Source of the DNA: Phycisphaeraceae bacterium
Lineage (GTDB): Bacteria; Planctomycetota; Phycisphaerae; Phycisphaerales; UBA1924
Direction: 5' to 3'
Assembly: GCA_009827205.1 (NCBI GenBank)
Contig: WUAK01000097.1
Location: 1 to 9,306, forward strand
Length of the DNA stretch: 9,306 nucleotides
Shown: positions 7,866-9,306 of the stretch, piece after piece
Position numbering within the stretch: the stretch's first letter is position 1
How the letters are laid out: each line of letters begins with the position of its first letter
Translations under genes and position numbers: made by a program
The notes under the pieces: generated by a model
What the model was told of the DNA's origin: nothing
Databases searched by the model: none
The model's input: the letters and a program-made list of their open reading frames with translations, nothing else

Positions 7866-7872
7866 TCCCTTT
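7866..7872 (-). promoter_or_regulatory. Ribosome binding site of cheD, overlapping the cheR stop
   Basis: AAAGGGA on the minus strand lies five bases before the cheD ATG. Its first two A's are the last two bases of the cheR TAA, which ties cheD translation closely to cheR. Confidence 0.6.
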
Positions 7873-8716
7873 ACTTCACATATACCGACGGCTGAACCGT
7901 GCGGAGTTCCTGACTTGCTTTGCCTGCTGACTCAGCGCTCCCCACGGCTAGCACACCGCCGGGCTGGAGTACATCGCAGATACGTTGTACCAACTTGTCC
8001 TTTGTCGGCTTGTCAAAGTAGATCATTACGTTTCTGCAAAAGACAACATCGAACTTCCCTTGAAAGGGCCATTCGTCCATCAGATTTAGTTGCCCAATCC
8101 TCACATAGCTGCGTACTCGCTCGTTGACCGCATATACAAGATCGCTGCCGCTGCCTTGAGGCTCAAAGTACTTGGCAAGCAGGTCCTTGGGCATATTCTC
8201 AAGCATTACTGCGGGATAGACACCATCTCGGGCATTCTGCACTGCTGTGTTGGCAAGGTCAGTCCCGAGTATCTTGAAATCCCACTCGTCAATGTTCGGC
8301 AGACACTCAAGTGCCTGGATTGCCATGGAGTAGGGCTCCGGCCCCGTTGAGCACGCGGCCGACCAAATCCGTATCCGCTTGCCTGCCCGCGTTGTGTTTC
8401 CGCGCGCCAACGGGGTATAGAACTCACGCTCAAGATAATTAAAGTGCTCGATCTCCCGAAAGAAGCTCGTCACGTTTGTAGAAAGTAGATCAAAGAGCTC
8501 GAGGAGATCGGCATGAGTCGCCTGCTGCTCGATGTAATTAAGGTACTCGTCAACTCCAGAAAATCTTGACTTGCGCAAGTACTTCATCATTCTCGTCGAG
8601 ACGAGCTGCACTTTCTTCTCACCCAGAGACAGCCCCCACTTGTCGAAGGCGATTCTCGAGATTCTCGCGAACTGTTTATCCGCGAGCAGCCCAATTGTAC
8701 CAGTACCAATATCCAT
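7871..8716 (-). CDS. cheR: Chemotaxis protein methyltransferase CheR
   Basis: CheR transfers methyl groups from S-adenosylmethionine to receptor glutamates in the cytoplasm, opposing CheB. At 281 residues it is of typical length. The all-alpha N-terminal domain (about 10-90) ends in the hallmark TNVTSFFRE (80-88). The SAM-binding domain follows with WSAACSTGPEPYSMA (118-132), GTDL (151-154) and FCRNVMIYFD (226-235). Two departures from the usual pattern are visible: GPEPYS where most family members have GEEPYS, and GSAES (259-263) where GHSES is usual. The overall fold and the other motifs look intact, so I expect activity. The ATG lies two bases after the cheW stop and lacks a clear Shine-Dalgarno sequence, which suggests translation by re-initiation from cheW. 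Confidence 0.97.
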   Translation of the reverse strand: MDIGTGTIGLLADKQFARISRIAFDKWGLSLGEKKVQLVSTRMMKYLRKSRFSGVDEYLNYIEQQATHADLLELFDLLSTNVTSFFREIEHFNYLEREFYTPLARGNTTRAGKRIRIWSAACSTGPEPYSMAIQALECLPNIDEWDFKILGTDLANTAVQNARDGVYPAVMLENMPKDLLAKYFEPQGSGSDLVYAVNERVRSYVRIGQLNLMDEWPFQGKFDVVFCRNVMIYFDKPTKDKLVQRICDVLQPGGVLAVGSAESAGKASQELRTVQPSVYVK

Positions 8717-8718
8717 GC

Positions 8719-9273
8719 TCAGGCCGCGGCTCGTTTGGAATCATCCTCAGAGTTTTTGCCATTGCTGACCTGCGCGAGGTCGTTCACTGAGTTAGCAGAC
8801 ATCACCTTGTCAATGTCAAGCAGAATCAGAACACGCTGGATATCACCCTCGGCAACCTTGCCCATACCCATGATGTACTCTGTGCTGAGCGAGCACCCGA
8901 ACTTCGGCGCTGGCTCAATCTGTGATTTACCGATGTTCTTTACTTCACGGACGTTGTCGACGATCACACCCATCTCGAACTGGTCGCCGCCATCTGAGTC
9001 GTTGACTTCCACGACGATGATGCACGTCTCTTCGTTATAGTCGATGCTGTCCATTCCAAACTTGTTACGAAGCTCAATAACAGGAATGATCTTGCCTCGG
9101 AGGTTCACGACGCCCTTTACAAAGCTCTCGGTTTGGGGAAGCGGCGTGATATCGAGGACACCGATGATCTCACGGACACGCAGGATCTCAACGCCGTACT
9201 CCTCGCTCCCGAGGCAGAAGGATAGAAACTTGTCCTGGTTGTCATCACCAGAATCGGCGATCTCTTTGTTCAT
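8719..9273 (-). CDS. cheW: Chemotaxis coupling protein CheW
   Basis: CheW is the adaptor that joins chemoreceptors to the kinase CheA in the signalling array. The 184-residue protein matches the family throughout: FLSFCLGSEEYGVEI (16-30), VREIIG (33-38), ITPLPQT (42-48), VKGVVNLRG (52-60), PVIELRNKFGM (64-74) and TCIIVVEV (83-90). It has a short acidic/polar tail (about 170-184) beyond the fold. The ATG at 9271-9273 is the natural start, with a polar lead-in of about 15 residues before the fold. However, only eleven bases of apparent genomic sequence precede it before adapter sequence begins, and the frame stays open across them. Its ribosome binding site and promoter cannot be seen, and a slightly longer N-terminus cannot be excluded. 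It is the first visible gene of the chemotaxis block; cheA or receptors may lie upstream. Confidence 0.95.
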   Translation of the reverse strand: MNKEIADSGDDNQDKFLSFCLGSEEYGVEILRVREIIGVLDITPLPQTESFVKGVVNLRGKIIPVIELRNKFGMDSIDYNEETCIIVVEVNDSDGGDQFEMGVIVDNVREVKNIGKSQIEPAPKFGCSLSTEYIMGMGKVAEGDIQRVLILLDIDKVMSANSVNDLAQVSNGKNSEDDSKRAAA

Positions 9274-9284
9274 CGCATTCGTGT

Positions 9285-9306
9285 AGATCGGAAGAGCCCA
9301 CGTCTG
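9285..9306 (+). other. Illumina TruSeq adapter read-through (assembly artifact)
   Basis: The final 22 bases begin agatcggaagagc and continue to cacgtctg, matching the TruSeq read adapter at 21 of 22 positions; the one difference is C for A at 9298. The orientation and placement at the extreme 3' end are what untrimmed read-through gives. These bases should not be treated as genomic or as the promoter of cheW. Confidence 0.93.

Noticed and set aside
1..9306. A new defence, mobile or retron-like system, CRISPR array, or insertion sequence.
   Set aside because: No transposase, integrase, reverse transcriptase, repeat array or flanking repeats are visible; the content is standard chemotaxis and housekeeping families.

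Overview
The window carries nine genes, all on the minus strand, so it reads from the right end to the left. Seven of them form a tight chemotaxis/signalling cluster in transcription order: cheW, cheR, cheD, an HDOD-domain protein, a single-domain CheY-like response regulator, a CheX-family phosphatase and cheB. An ABC-F ATPase of the Uup type follows, then a large membrane polyferredoxin (NapH/CcoG/NosR-like) with a TPR-rich C-terminal half. The leftmost 150 bases hold no convincing gene.

The cheW-to-cheB block looks like one operon. Gaps are 2, 10 and 23 bases, and three junctions overlap: cheD/HDOD by 13 bases, HDOD/response regulator by ATGA, and response regulator/cheX by ATGA. Good Shine-Dalgarno sequences sit before cheD, the HDOD gene, the response regulator, cheX and cheB. 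CheW would couple receptors to a CheA kinase not present here. CheR and CheB would add and remove receptor methyl groups, and CheD would deamidate receptor glutamines. The response regulator would carry the phosphoryl signal and CheX would dephosphorylate it. Catalytic residues of CheB, CheD, CheX and the response regulator are all visible. The HDOD protein has lost the histidine of its HD pair and is probably a scaffold or regulator. CheA and the receptors, if linked, lie beyond the right end.

The organism is a Gram-negative-type, motile or surface-sensing bacterium with moderate GC content. CheD plus CheX plus HDOD genes and a TPR-extended polyferredoxin would fit Planctomycetota (Phycisphaerae-like), but this is a weak guess from gene content, not a demonstrated placement.

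The last 22 bases (9285-9306) match the Illumina TruSeq read adapter at 21 of 22 positions. The right edge is therefore an assembly end with untrimmed adapter, and the true upstream region of cheW is missing. I did not find a clearly new biological system. The most unusual genuine items are the polyferredoxin-TPR fusion and the translationally coupled HDOD/response-regulator/CheX module.
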